Below, in pieces: positions 10,879-24,539 of a DNA stretch of 64,000 bases. The stretch comes from Isoetes taiwanensis (Eukaryota > Streptophyta > Lycopodiopsida > Isoetales > Isoetaceae), in NCBI GenBank assembly GCA_021234155.1, contig JAJEKV010000769.1, forward strand, positions 1 to 64,000, written 5' to 3'. Under the pieces are notes generated by a model. The model worked only from the letters and a program-made list of their open reading frames with translations, was not told the origin of the DNA and searched no databases. Made by a program: the position numbers and the translations under genes. Each line of letters opens with the position of its first letter. The stretch's first letter is position 1.

Positions 10879-13690
10879 ACTTTTCTTGGTCTCACTGCAA
10901 AATCAAAAAGTGGTTCTACAATTACCAATGAAACTTCTGAACATTATGCCAAGTGAAATAAGACAAGTAAAATCTTGCTTGATCTTTAAATATTGGATTG
11001 CACCTTTTATATGTAATAGGTTGTTTTGCACTTTGGTTTCTTCATTATCTGTCTAGGTTTCTCTCACTATCTTGACTTCCAGTCGGTAAGCACCACTTGT
11101 GGTACGCCTTCTCCTTCAGACAAATACATATTGATCCCTAGGTTGAAACTTCGAAACAAATTTTACAAGGACACAATGGGGGAAAATAAATATATTACGG
11201 TATTAAACAAAAACCTTTTAAGCGTCGTTTTGGCTTGCGTCTTGTGCAAACAAAATTGGGCCTGAAACAAGTACATATAAATTACATTAGACCGAGGTTT
11301 TTTTTTTTTTTTCCTAGTACCCCCGCGTCTATAGGCCGCGTCCTCATCAACAGATCATCGACTCACCCTCACTCTCGGGCTCTATAACATTTTGGTCCTG
11401 GACCAGTGAGCCTTGTGATTCATTGACACAACCTTCTTCACAACATCCACTATATTGGTCATCAACATCCTTGTCTTCCCTGCAACAACGGTGTTAGAGG
11501 AGGCCTTTGTAGAGGTTCTTTGAGAATTTGGAACTATATTGTATTTCGGCCATCGTCGAGAACTTCTTTGGAATCTGCTTTGGGTAGGTAAGGTGTCTTT
11601 ATACGGTGCTTTAGTCTTTGCATTGTCTTCTTGGCCCGCTTGCCTCATCTTTATTTACATCTCTGACGCTTCTAATGTACCCGCCGGAAATAAGCGTGTA
11701 CCTTTTGTTTGTTCTTGCTTGTGGAGTTAGTCCTTGTAGACTTGTGTCAGGGGTCCTTTTACTAAAGAGGTGTTTTCACATGCTTCCTTTTTTGTTGCAT
11801 GCGGGGTTGTAGCTACCACCTCATCTAAGTCCAATTGTCTCAACTTCTTTGTTTGTGTTTTGCTCCCGACATATAAAGGTTCTGCTGATTTGTCTTCCCA
11901 ATTCCTCCACTAAGCTTCTTTGGGCTGTTTACGAGCATTCGAGGCGGTGTGTGTCTTCTCCATAAGCAAACTCAAAGGTGACATGATATACGTGGCCACG
12001 CTAAACTTCGGACTTAGGGTATAATCATCACGGAATGCCGGCCCGCATGTGGAGCATCTCTCCTCATCTCCATTGGCAACTTTGAATGTCCTGAGGCTAG
12101 ATGCTCACAATTTGGCCAGACTCTCCTTGTAAGCTCCTAAACTGTTGAGATTGCGTAAGTCTTTGCTTAGCTTTTGCAAATGTGCACTTCATTGTTTGCA
12201 ACCTCGGCGACTATAGTGGCCACTGTTGAACTATCCCCTCATCTTTGGGCCACCCCATTTCAACAAAGGGCTTTGAGCATGTACTACGCCATGTCTTTTC
12301 TCTCCAAGCCCTAGTAGCTCACTGGAGGAGGCACGACATCGGGGACTGTGGATGCTTGAAGGCGTGAGATGTTGTCTTTAATTTTACGCAATTTCTCTTG
12401 TGAAGCCGGTAGAAGAAAGCTCCCCTTAACGGGGTGGACAACTAGCTCTCCTTCTTGGAGACTAAATCTGACCTTTGCGTGTTTAGGGGTTTCACGCAAA
12501 TCTACAAGACATGACTTCGGGCGTGATATGTTCTCCCCATAAGCCGTGTAGGTACATTGGGCACATTACAAAAGCTCTAATGGACGGCCTCCCCTTCTAA
12601 TTTAATACCGGTGCCTCCCGAACAGGCCTTTACGCTATGCTTTTCGGTCTTTGTGGTTTTGGGACCCTGGCCCTCTGCCTTTCGGGTTGCCGGAGTTAAC
12701 GGCTAGTGGGTTCACTTTTAACTTTAACTGGCTATAGGCTCTACTTTCTTGCAAGAATCGTCAGCCCAATTAACCTTGAACTACGCGGGATTACTTGCTT
12801 TGCTCTCGGATATTGAATGCAAATAGGTATGATCTTTATCTTTCTAACTTCTACGATTTCTTCAACGTCCAGGGTATATTTTGCTTTCGAAGTTCTATTA
12901 GAGCTTCTTTGTGCTTTCCTTACTTACCTTGTCAATGGAAGTTTGCGGGAGAATGACCCCGTTGGTATCCCAAACTTCATTTACTCTGGCATATATGAGA
13001 TCTGTTCGGTAGAGAGGGATGAACGCCCTCGTTTGGCGGTTGCTCCCGCGATATGCATGGAAGTCTTCTCTGGTTCGGCAATCAGCCGGTCGGTCTTAAA
13101 GGGAAGTTTCTTCCGGCCGGAAGAATGCAAGAAAATCGAATTAACAAGGTTGAACCCTAAACCCATAGAAATTTTGTTTTGTTGCTTTTTGCTTACCCTA
13201 GGCAAATGGGTTCCGTTGGAATTCTTGAGGCCGGGGATCAATCACCTTCTTTTACCATGGTTGATCCGTTTTGTTTAATGTGGAATCCGAGAGCGCAAAT
13301 TCGCGGGTTGCTTGGCCCAGCAGAGAAAGTTGGGGAAGAAGAGATTTGGAAAAACACAAATTGAAAGTTCGATTCGTTTGTCTAGTGGTTCCGGTGCAGG
13401 GTGGCATTCATTGGGGCAAGAAAAGTAATGATTGTATAAGCGGGTATCGGCTAGACGAATAGGAGGCGCAGAATATAGGAAAGGTACTATATAGGTGAAG
13501 GGTGGGAAAAAAAATGTTTGAAGGGTGGAGAAAAAATGTATTTTGGGTGCTGTCAGAGCCGGGGTCGCGTTTTTGCTACCCACTAGCATACTTTTCACCC
13601 CAGGGTGAGGGGAGAATAAATAAAATTGAATCCACACATATCATACATTAACATGCACACACCCACATGACACCATGGACATGGACATAA
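10879..13690. other. No recognisable gene; decayed sequence
   Basis: Open frames on both strands are short (the longest, 12817-13278, has 153 codons) and carry no motif I recognise. A 16-17-base T run lies near 11300. On the minus strand between about 13270 and 12300 several short frames follow one another, which suggests an old coding element read right to left, but I could not assign a domain. Confidence 0.5.
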
Positions 13691-13730
13691 CACCACACCA
13701 CACCACACCACACCACACCACACCACACCA
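13691..13730 (+). repeat. (CACCA)8 microsatellite
   Basis: Eight uninterrupted copies of the pentamer CACCA, with degenerate CACA-rich sequence on both sides (13650-13770). Confidence 0.95.
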
Positions 13731-16700
13731 CCCACCATCACGACACACACATCACATCACATCACTTTTTTATCCTATTTCGCCCGACATAAAAAAATCC
13801 TTCTTAGCCTTTGCTCTCATAAACACTTCGAAATTCGGTACCCCGATAATAATTACATTCCTCTTCTAATCATTAGAAAAGGATCCGGGTCCTAAATCGC
13901 TTTCCTACGCCCCGATTTTCTGCGTTCATTCCCAATTTGCCACCAAATTGAACAAGTTCATTCCCAAGAACATGGTAGGAGGGGATGTTCCCGAGGAGAT
14001 CCACTACGACTGTGGGGGGTGGCCGGAGGGCATTCGGGCACATGTTGAGCAGGGCTGCATTGATCAATCTCGAGGTGGATATGCCCAAATCCACCTTCTT
14101 TGCCGATTTGAATCCAACCTAAAGGCATACAACAGACCGGATCTTTGGGCCTTCAATGGCTATGCTTGGTTGGGAAGAGAGCTTAGACAAAGGTCCATCA
14201 GCTTATGTTACATGCTGTGCAAGGCTAGTAGTATATTGTTCTGTCACTTGTAAAGCCGAACGCGCAACAAGCGGTTTTCTTGGCGAGTGCGTACTTACCA
14301 CCGGGGGGACGCGAGGGCTTGCCTTTGGCAAACCTCATCTGATTAGGAATTATGGGATGGCTAGAAAACTTAGATGCTTTTAGTAGCGAGAAAACAATAA
14401 TTTTGGATGCACGGTTCTCGAGCCGATCATACCAAACATTTCCATTTGCTTAGGATCATGCATGTAAATTTAGTTCTTTTGCGCAGAGCTTTCAATGGAA
14501 AGCCAAATTTTGTAAAACCAAATTTTGTAAGATCCTTTTTTAATATATCATACTTTCCATGCAATGAGTCGTGTTTGAATCGACAAAAAAATTGTCTTTA
14601 TTCAATAAAAATTTGTATCTCGGGATCGGTTAGTTATAAGCTCAAATATTTTTTAGACTTACACACACCAGGTAAAGGAATACCGATTCTGTCATGTTCT
14701 AATAATATTCCAAACATTAAATATTGCATTTCGGACTAGAGTCAACTACACACAATTCACATCTTTGCATACAATTACACCACAATCATTGTACAACACA
14801 ATAACCACCACATGCACCACCACACTAAGCACCATAACTAAGAAAACATGAATACTTGAAATAAACTAACTGTGTGATTCCTCCGGATAAGTGGGCAAAA
14901 GATGTTCTTTCTCTTACATTTTCTCCAATCTTCTAGTTCTAACATCCTTTGTGTTGGGAGACACTCGGGTGTTCTCAATCCAAAAATTTTTGAATCTTTT
15001 CTATATGTTCATACGAAATTGCATCGAATCTTTTAGCCCTATTGTAAGAAACCCATTTCCCACCATTGTAATCGATCTCTTCCCTCTTTTTCTTTGCCTT
15101 TTTGTGGGTTTCTTGGGTGAACACCTAATACTTTTCAAGATCTCATTTGGATGATTTTGTCACTTGTTTCAAGAATCGCGACGGTGGTACCGGACATTGC
15201 AAAAGTGACTATTCTTGCCCTTCGCTAGGTCATTCTTTGGTAGAGAGTTTGTGATGCATGGAGTCAGGCTCCTTATATAGATGCTCTTGGCTTCCAAATC
15301 CTTTAATTCTTCACCTATGAATTTTTTCAATGTTTTACCCTCAAAAAATCAAGTAAAATTTCTTTCTTAGGTGCTATCCTCCATTCTTTTGGTGCATTTT
15401 AAGGAAAGAGCGTTAGCAAATTAAGGACAATACGGCGTTTCTTGCTTGCACTTCTTGATGAACCAGATCCTTCTCGCCAATTATAGCAAGCTCAATTTTT
15501 CTTCTCTTCTTCTTTTCCTCTGGCGTCTTTTCTTCAACATTTCTTGTTCCTTGGTTCTTCTTAGTTTTCTCCCGGTCGAAATCTTGGGTTTGTGTACATA
15601 TTACCTCATTGACATCCATATCCACAATGGATTGGAGCCTCCAGCGAGGGGGGCCAAAGAAGAAACGGGCGTAAGCAAAAACGAGGGAAGGGGCCAAAGA
15701 ATAAGAATTTGAATTTGAATTTTAGTTTTGAAATTAGAATTTCCCCGCCTGAGGGACTCTATTCTTAAATACCTTGCGGCTAAGGTGTGCCATAATTATA
15801 CTTTCATACCACAAAAAGTGGTGGATGCAGCGCCACATTTTGGGGGGGCCAGTGGGGACGGCCCAATTGGAACACTCACAGTGCTTTTACCCACATCATG
15901 CACATTGCATCAAGCAAATGAATATGACAACGCGGATACGACCCGTGGCCCGAGCCCCATGGCAGACTGCTTTCGAGAAATGTGGCTGGCCGGGAATGTC
16001 ATCCGTCGAGAATGTGTGTTGGATGTTGTGGCGAAGACTCTCCCCGCTGATACGGCATGCCTCGAACCGGTGATAGTGGCCTCGCCTGCTCTCTTGGAGT
16101 TACAGCGCGCTGCCCGGCGGGTCAAAAGGGCGAGGCCGGATCAATCCGCGGGGGGTGGTGGTAGTGGTAACCGGATGGCGTGGCTTGAGTGAAGGCCAGT
16201 CAGGGCGCGGGCGTGGGGCGTGGCGGGAGGTCGCGGGCAATAGCGCTTCCCAGCCGCTGCTCTACCGGAAGCCTGGAGTACGCCTTCGCAGGCTCGCCGC
16301 CACATCTCCTCGCCAAGACCGGGCCAGAGTTTTAATTATGAACCTCAGGGAGACCCCGGCTCAGTTTATGGATACGCCGTTCCTGCCTGTGCGCTCGAAG
16401 TAGCGAGAGCTTACCGAAAGCCCCAAAGACACGCGCCAGGGGGCTTCCAAGGCTGGTTACCCGATCTTACTCAAGATCCCGGCCGCACCGGCCGGGCGCT
16501 CGCAAGAGCGCGCGTACCGCGCCGCCATGGTGGTGGCCGCTTCTACCTTCCACCGCCGGCACCGCGGACTATCGCCTCGATTAAGTGCCAGCCCTCTCCC
16601 CGTGGTCATGTCCGTGAGTGAGAACACAGAGTCTAGGGCGCACCCGCATGCCACCTCCGGGCCGCCCGTTGCCGCCGGAGTGTGCCGTGCCAGCGCTATC

Positions 16701-17085
16701 TTCCACGGCACAGGCGGATCTCCGCACTGATGCGCTTCTTCTCCGACCACCGGTTGCCTTTGAGCACATGGGGTGCCGGGACTCCATCTCCACCGCCATG
16801 CCGGCCGGTGCAACAAGTAGCCTCAATATGAGCATGTTAGCCTCCACTCCCCACTTTGACGGCTCCAATTCTTCCGGGCCGAAGGAGTTCCGTGTGGTCC
16901 GAAAGCAATCAATCCCTTCCGGTAATGGGCCGGCTGAGGGGGGCCTTTAGCCTTAGCCCGAGCCTCCTTCTTCATGGAGGATGACTCTCTGGCCCATGAT
17001 GGCTGATCGGGACCGTTTCGCTGGCAACCCCGCTTTGGGTTTCCAGGTGGCCCTCCTAAGTTTGAGAGGTCTCGGCCGCGGAAAG
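13731..17085. other. No recognisable gene; AT-rich then GC-rich stretch
   Basis: 13731-15700 is AT-rich with no supported gene. At about 15730-17080 the composition turns GC-rich and several overlapping frames open on both strands, the longest at 15728-16192 (154 codons) with a basic, alanine-rich C-terminus. None shows a known domain, and open frames are expected by chance in GC-rich DNA. Confidence 0.5.
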
Positions 17086-17361
17086 GGTGCTTAGAATCCA
17101 ATTTGGGGACTCAAAAGCAGGTGAGCACCTTTTGGGGGATTGGGGTTTTTGGGGGTGCCAAAGTTTGACAGGGTCTCCCGGCTGCCTAAAAGGTGCTTAG
17201 AATCCAATTTGGGGACTCAAACGCAGTGAGCACCTTTTGGGGTTTGGGGTTTTGGGGGTTCCAAAGTTTGATGGGTCTCTGGCTGCCTAAAGGGTGCTTA
17301 GAATCCAATTTGGGGACTCAGAAAGGCGGGCAGAGCACCTTTTGGGGGTTTGGGGGTTTTT
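17086..17361 (+). repeat. Three tandem copies of a ~103-bp G-rich repeat
   Basis: Units start at about 17086, 17192 and 17293 with GGTGCTTAGAATCCAATTTG. Each unit then has a GAGCACCTTTTGGGG block and two or three further G runs separated by T runs. Spacings are 106 and 101 bp. The third copy ends near 17361. Confidence 0.92.
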
Positions 17362-17422
17362 GGGTCTAGAGAGAGAGATTGTAAACCCTAGAGAGAGAGC
17401 AAAGAAAGGGGTCTATGCAAGG

Positions 17423-17459
17423 GCGCTAGAGAGAGGGGCGCTAGAGAGAGGGGCGCTAG
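17423..17459 (+). repeat. Short tandem repeat of GGGCGCTAGAGAGA
   Basis: Two full copies and a partial one of a 15-base unit, GGGCGCTAGAGAGAG, sit just after the 103-bp repeats. Confidence 0.8.
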
Positions 17460-18315
17460 CCTCTGGCCAACCAATCAGCAAATAGTACTTAAAAAGCATA
17501 CGTGGAAGGGTTCATGACAAATAAAAGCATCAAGTTTATTGATGACTGAAACTTGATTTTCTGGATAATTATATTTAAATGAAAAGTGGTGGAGGAAGCT
17601 AGTACTTGATAATAATATTTTAGTAATCAAGGTGTCTACCCCTGGTTGTTGGAGGCAACTTTAGGTTTCTATTTTAAAATTGTTTTGTAGTTGGTTATAA
17701 TGTTGTTGGGGAAGTTCTTTCGGTTCTCATGTCCTACATGCAAGGGCAAAATCATGAACAACCTTGATGGTGGTCTCCATGGTCGTAAAAGTTCTATCTA
17801 TTCGTCTATCGATCTTGACTATCAATTGTGAAGCATACTTATATATAGGTGGTCAAATAAAAAGCTAAAACTAAGAAAACTTGAAATTCTTTTCCAACTG
17901 CCTGCTTGCAAAATGCAAGGGATTTGTCCAAATTGTGTGGGCGTTTATTTGCACCATATTGCATTTTTCAAGGAAATAATACCAAAGACAAGCATAAGCA
18001 ATCATGTAAACACTGTTGGGAGCAAGTGCATTGCTGAATTTAGAGTAGCATCTAGCAACATTTGTTGAGATGACATTTTGCCTCTTCATTTTGACAATGA
18101 CTATGTAGTAATATACTTTTCCGAATCAAAAGCAAATTAGGTATTGGGACAAAGTGTTCAAATCACACATGCATAAGTATTAACCTCGAATGAATTAGAT
18201 AGAGATCCTTATGAAGAAATTCGTGACCCTATCGTCTCATGCTACATCAAAAGTTTTAAAAAACGAAAAGAAAAGAACTTATAATCCTTTGCTCCCTTTT
18301 GGGTTTTTTTTTATA
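17460..18315. other. No feature seen
   Basis: AT-rich sequence with only short open frames, the longest being 72 codons on the minus strand at 17871-18089, without recognisable motifs. Confidence 0.6.
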
Positions 18316-18329
18316 TCTTCTTTATATAA

Positions 18330-20230
18330 TAAAATTATACGTAAGTATGTCATGCATTAAACTTGACGCTTTAAGATTGTGCCAAGTGGCATGCCACGCG
18401 GTGCTTTTTCAATTTTGAACGCTGCAATTTTCGTTTGGCCCGAGGAGGTGTTGCTGAGTCAACTGGCTATGGCGATTTCTTGCATCCGGCTATGGCGAGT
18501 TCTGGAGCGGAGGAAGCGAAGGGGGAGGTCTATCATGGCCACGAAATCTGCATGAGCAAGGCCGCCGAATCATGCATATTTATGCATATCCATCCATGAC
18601 AACAAAAACGAAAACCAAGATTTTTATTTCGCTTGCCCAAGGTCTGGCTATGGCGGAAATCCTCTCCTCTTGAACTTTCTTACCGGAATTTTATCTATAT
18701 TTTAATATTCTGCTTTTCTCTGAAAGATCCAACTCAGGGGGACACATTATGGCGTTAAGGCGGTTAGGCGGAAGCGGCTAGGGCAGGCGGCCGCCTCCCC
18801 TTCTTGCTGCTCCAAGCAACCGGAATATGGGGCAAATCGCTGCGGATGGTCATTTTGTAGCGGTGGCTTGATCGTTCCTCCTTCTCAAAAACAGTCCACC
18901 GATCTGTTGGTCGTACCGGTAACCATACTCCTCGGGCGGCCTTAACCGGGGTTTCAGGTAATCCATCCACTAACGTGGCATCTTCCTTTGGTAGTATACA
19001 AGCTATGAGACAGAAATTTTCTTTCTTTGTTGTATGCCCACTATGTCTACTCCAGACACGTTGAAATGGTAAGCCCAATAGATTGGGATACTGGCCTATA
19101 AATTGAAGGGGATAGAAACTCCAGATTATGTAAAGAAGGCTTTGGATATGCAAATTCCAAAGCAGGGAATATCATACATTGTTTTGGGAAGAAAACCTTC
19201 CAAGTCCGTTTCTTCTTTCCTTGCTAGGTGAAGCATTAACAACATGGTAGAGTATGTACAAAAATGTGTGATTTATTCTTTTATTGACGCCGAAAGCAAT
19301 CACTTTTTTTTCTCAGAAGTATTAAGGATGCGTAATACAATCGACAATGCAAAGATTGATCGCTAGGTTACATGATACACCGAGATATGGGGCTCTTTTG
19401 GTCTATTTGGTTTCATGTTTATATGAGCTAGGGATAAAAATGTTTCAAGGCATCGCTATGCTTGAACTTTTACATGGCTCAAGTAATCGATATGCTTGTA
19501 GCTCTTTAGACCAGTTTCGATATGCCCGTGGTCAAACTCAAGTACTAATAAGCTTGGGGCAGTTGGAGGACTGTTATACTTCGCCGCTTTTTTGTTATCC
19601 TTTGCTTGTGCTCAAAAATGGTGGCATAAGCTTTCAAGGAAAAAGGTTTATTATTATTACATTTGTACTTTCTCAGCTTATTCATGTAAGGAAGCTGTTT
19701 GAGCATATCATTTATCTCGCCAACAGGGCTTCATTGTGCTTATTCTTCCTATCTGATTTTGGAAGATCAAATGTTGTAACATCTTCTATACTGAATAGAA
19801 AACCACCTTGCCTTCAAAAAAAAAAAAAAAAAAAAAAAAAAGATTCAACTCAAAGATATTTCGTGGTTAAGCAAAGAAGTCCAATTATTTGTTCGAAAGT
19901 GGGCGGCAAGCCTTTTGAGGGATTATATTTATAAAATTTTCACCGTGACCCGACTTGTGCTTCCAAATCGACCTTGGGAGCATAGAACGATTCATTTCAA
20001 TCATCTGCAATGGCTGGCTATGGTGTCTTTGTAGAAGATATAGAGATATTAGAAGAAAGTAGAGGCCGGAGTTGTGATACTGTAGTTTTGGGATGGTTAA
20101 GTCCAAGGATTTCTTTCAGTTATGACTTGCACAGTTGGAAAGATCACCATGTGAAGGGGATGCTCAACTTTTATCATATGCTGGTATGGTTGTTTATGTT
20201 TTTGTTTAATTTCAATTCATGTTCTAAATG
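18330..20230. other. Interior of the candidate Helitron, no gene assigned
   Basis: Contains a 27-30-base A run at about 19819-19846, possibly the remains of a retroposed tail, and open frames at 18764-19153 (minus, 129 codons) and 19347-19934 (plus, 195 codons) that show no motif I recognise. The second runs through the poly-A tract, which argues against a real protein. Confidence 0.5.
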
Positions 20231-20233
20231 CAA

Positions 20234-20428
20234 TTCGTTTTGAAATGTAGAGAACATCTTCAATACTATTAAAGTGCAAGTTCCAATGTCTCGATACGAA
20301 ACTTAAGATGAAGCCAGAGAATGTTCCAACACTTACTCACGCATGTTGTATTCTCCATAATCTGCCTATTGATATTGGTGAGGCGTATATCGAGGAAGAG
20401 TTGGAGCAAGTAAGGCAAACAATAGAAT
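20234..20428 (+). pseudogene. PIF/Harbinger transposase C-terminal fragment
   Basis: From about 20275 one frame reads CKFQCLDTKLKMKPENVP and then LTHACCILHNLPIDIGEAY before a stop at about 20428. The block 'basic residues - x - P - x - I/L - x - x - A - C - C - x - L - H - N' is the C-terminal end of the PIF/Harbinger (HARBI1-type) DDE nuclease domain. Only the last 50-60 residues are recognisable; the upstream catalytic blocks were not found. It lies inside the candidate Helitron and may be a captured or older nested piece. Harbinger transposases cut and move DNA transposons; this fragment is inactive. Confidence 0.8.
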
Positions 20429-23400
20429 AAGACGAGGAGAAGAAGAAGAGATCGAGGAGAATGAGGAGATGAAGGAAGAACCACGTATAACACCGATCCG
20501 CACCCATATGAATTGGGTGTGAGATCCTTGGACATTGGTGGAATATATAGTCTTCACTTGATAATTGTCTCTTATTTGATAAGCTTTGAATAACAAAATT
20601 GACTAGAATAACAAGTTTTGAATAACAATAGTAGGCTTTGAATTCAATGATAAGCTTTGAATAACAAGTTGATTATGTAGTGTTTTAATGAGATGGAATA
20701 TGATCAACAAGTGCATGATATCATGATGGTTATGAGTTCATATGTTAATTTATTCATGGCATAAGAAGAGGACAATTGTTTGAAGCACTTAATAAAAAAC
20801 AAAAATAAAACTTAACGGAGGTATGTGCGAAGGTATTGCCATTAGCATTAAGTTAAAAAAAAAAAAAACCTAATGGATCTAATGTATAACCCATGGACCT
20901 TTAGCAAAGTTAGACTCTAACTTAATAGGCACCTATGCAAAGAGATTGCCGTTAGCATTAAGTTAGCGCTTACTTAACTAAGGCAGGTGCGAACACATTT
21001 TTATTTTATAGTTAAGTAAAAAAAAAATAACTTGTTCTAGTCTGAAAGGATTTAACTAGTTTCCATTAAGTTAAAGTCTTAACGAAAAGTTAACTTAGTC
21101 TTGGTGCGAACATAACACTCTTATAAGTTTAATTGGCAGTTAAAAAAAAATTAACTTATCTACTTACTTAAATTGTGACTTTCCGGCAGTGCTAACGCCG
21201 GCGCTTACGCTTTTTCCGGCGGATGTAACGCTTTTTCCGGCAAGTTTCTTCACGTTTCATTTTTTGTGTTATCATATTTCTTTTCCTACCGAGGAAGCAT
21301 TTTAAAAGTTAGGGTTTTTCACTATGCTTCCTTCTATTCTCGCTTCTTTCCGGTTTGCATGGAGGTTACGTTCTATGCCTGGGCCCGCTTTTTGAGCTTG
21401 GAGGATCGTGGAGGGTTTAGCGGGGAATCATAAGAAGAGCTAATGCCGATAATCATAAGAAGAGCTTTGAGCAAAAGTTAGGGTTTAGTAGTATTTTATG
21501 CTCTGAGTGATGATTAGAATCATAAACTCAGACTAATGCCGATTTGAAGAGGGATTCATTTAGCGTTTTTAGGGCTCTTAGATTAGCCTGGAAGGCAGAG
21601 CCTACCAACCGATTTTGGATTTTGAGGGTCGGGAAGAAATAAACCTCGGACTTGGGATTCATGGCGGCCAAATAGCTTCGGTAATTTTTTTTATTTTCAT
21701 GTTTGTGCCATGTTTTTCTTCGTGTACTTTGATATTTCTCGCTTGAAGTATGGTGCAAGAATCGGGTGCCAACCCTCAGATCTAAGCTCCCGGAAGCATC
21801 TTGGGTTCTAGAATTTTGATTTAAGCAAGCGGCTCAGATTAAAAAGTAGTGTTTGCGCCTATCTTTAAATTTTACCCTTAGATGAAGTCTTGCCATTTTT
21901 CTTTTTAGGTTGTTGCCCTGATGGAGCTATTCTCTTCTATAAATTTGGTATTGCAACCTTCCATCTTTGAATACGATGCATGATATCATAAAAAAGCAGA
22001 GTTGGATCAGGCCTTCCTCCCATGTCCGGGCATAATTCACCATAGCCATCACTTGGCCGGGCAACCTCGTGGTGAAGGTTCTCTTTTTATATTGAAGGCA
22101 AAATAAGGTGAAGGTTTTCTCAAATGATATATTTATTTTCGATGTACTCACAGATCTTTGAAAATCGTAGTAATCGCCTACTACCGTGGGATCTACTCTT
22201 GAGGCTTTTGGTTGATTGGGTCTTGAAATTCCCTAATATTCGTCTACACCAAGAATCGAGGATATTAGCTTCATCTCTTACTCTGTTGGTCTTTGTTCCT
22301 CGCTTTGATTGATTCAACCAGAAAAGATAGTTTGAGTCTCTTTTTGTAGGTCTTAAGTTTAAGCGGTGATATGTGTTTAAATCGGTGTGATATGTGCTTT
22401 GCAAAAAGTCCAGCTTGTTTAATTGCGATTTTTATTTCCATGTGCGCGAGAACTGGGCTCGGGCAATTCCAAGATCTTGACTCTCAAGGCTGATTATTAT
22501 CTCTTAGAAATCAGAGATGAGCCCACAAGGTAGTTCTTCTTCGAGATCATAGGGTCCACATATGGACACCTTTCTTGACATATTTTTATCCGTTTAGTAA
22601 TTTCCTTGCTTATTTTGGGATGCTCATAGCAAAGCTCATGGATCTTGCTGTGTACTTTGGTGTTCAAACCCTAAATGCTTAGTACAACGTTATTGCGCCT
22701 TGGCGCCGCTGAAACATGTATATTTTCATCGTTTGTCACTTACGGATATAGCATTTCTTGAATTTCACAACCCATTGAGAGGCAAAGCCACTGGTGGTGC
22801 AACTCGCACTCAATGTGGCAATGTTTTTGCAATTTGTACCATTTTGCCATATTTTAAAGGTAGGGAACCGCTAACCAAGCAAATCTTAAATGTGGATGAA
22901 TATTGTTTTGGTTTTCATTCTCAAGGTGGTTTTGGTGAACCGTGACTGATCTTATGTTCTTTGATTATCAATATGTCAAATGTGAGGTTGGGAGCAACCA
23001 ATTTGTGAAGATGGGCTCTAGGAACAAGTTATGAACACGTTATATTGTTGTGGCTTAATCTATTACCATTTATCATTTCCAGTCATTCATATTGTGGCGG
23101 ATGTTAGACGTCTTTCCATAACCGCAACATGATAGATAACAATATTCATTCTACTTAGTAGTTGGACCGATGTTCTCCTGTGGTATTTTCTCAGGGGTGA
23201 CAGAAGAAATAGGGTGGTAGGTGGGTTAAAATAGCCATGTGATAACAAGGCGGGGTTTGTATGATTTTTGAGTCTCTTACAAGTCAGGGCAGCTTGATTG
23301 TCCAAAAGGTACCACGAATATATTTTAAGTGCACAAAACATCAAGACCAACATATTTGTTTCTAAAGACCAACTCCGGACTTAGACATTCTATTTGTTAC

Positions 23401-24459
23401 AAGGTTTCTTAGATTTTTATGCAATTTGATTTAAATTGATGTTATTTGGTGACTTTGTTTTCGTGCAAAAAAAGTCGCACTACTTTCTGATTTCCAACAT
23501 AAAGGAACTACAAACTCTATAAACAAGAATGTTAATATATGTATTGTGTTGAATGCAAAGTTTCCTTGAAGCAATCATTGTATTTTTGAACCTAGAGGTT
23601 ATATTTTGCCAAGTAGTCTAAAGTAGTCGAGAATATATGCAACAATTGAAGGTCCATTTTCCTTAAACCTGAGGTATAAAGGACCATCTTATGCTATAGG
23701 CACAACCTTAGACTACCAAAAGTAGATATTTGGACAGTCTTAAGGAAAATAAGGAGTTCTCTTGGGCATTACGGTATCATTATCAGGCGGGATTTAAAGT
23801 GAAGGCAATGCAATAAAGAGAGTCTTGAAGCACCGAGTTCAACAACTCTTACCAAAATATTATTGAATGCGCCTTCCATGTCTAAATTATTCTATCTTAA
23901 AATAATGAGCATGGTTACAACAACATTTAAGATGATGTTACCATAGAGAAGTCCAGATGTGCATGTCTATGATAATGAGGTTATTTCATGGGTAATTGAT
24001 AACTGCCAATTTAACTTTACAGCTGGAATACTTAAAATTTAAAATTCCAAACATACCCTGCAAATGAAGAGCATTTTTGGAAAAATGGTAATAGAGCTTT
24101 TGTAACTCCTCAAAATTTGCACGAACATTATAGATTTGAATCAGATCTTCCCAGTTAAATCAAATTCATCTAAATTGGAGTCAAAATTCACAATTTATGT
24201 TCATATACATTGTTTTTTATAGCACTTACTTAAAACACTATAACTTAAAGATTCCAACTCCGTTTTAGACGATTCTACTGCTACTGGATAGCTTCACTCT
24301 CAGCTATAAGTTTCATGAAGGGCACTTTTTCAGTTGGTTGATCACAAGCAAGTTATTGCCATGTGAGCCAAATACCCTGCTTCTACAGATATTTCTAGAA
24401 TATTTGTAAACTTCAGGGTTACCACGGGACCAAAATAAAGTTCATTCTTGCCAATGTCT
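20429..24459. other. Interior of the candidate Helitron, short repeats only
   Basis: At 20576-20660 degenerate copies of AAGCTTTGAATAACAA occur. At 20830-21130 there are dispersed repeats of TTAGCATTAAGTTA and GGTGCGAACA. At 21424-21472 the block AATCATAAGAAGAGCT occurs twice. At 21200-21240 CGCTTTTTCCGGC is repeated. Open frames are short and unidentified. Confidence 0.6.
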
Positions 24460-24499
24460 GTTGTTGAAGTTGCACATATGTTGTTGAAGTTGCACATAT
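24460..24499 (+). repeat. Perfect 20-bp tandem duplication
   Basis: GTTGTTGAAGTTGCACATAT occurs twice head to tail, 40 bp before the Helitron 3' hairpin. Confidence 0.95.
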
Positions 24500-24539
24500 G
24501 GACGTTAAAGTCTGAGTAAAACCACATGCTAGGACATTA

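Noticed and set aside
12817-13278. 153-codon open frame with hydrophobic start
   Set aside because: It is opposite a series of short minus-strand frames, with no domain recognised on either strand and no splice signals that build a gene.
15728-16192. 154-codon open frame in a GC-rich block
   Set aside because: Overlapping frames open on both strands as expected in GC-rich DNA, and no domain or splice context supports a gene.
19347-19934. 195-codon open frame
   Set aside because: It runs through a poly-A tract as a lysine string and shows no recognisable domain.
20830-21130. Terminal repeats of a Harbinger MITE (GGTGCGAACA motif near the transposase fragment)
   Set aside because: The copies are in direct orientation and no inverted partner or 3-bp duplication was found.
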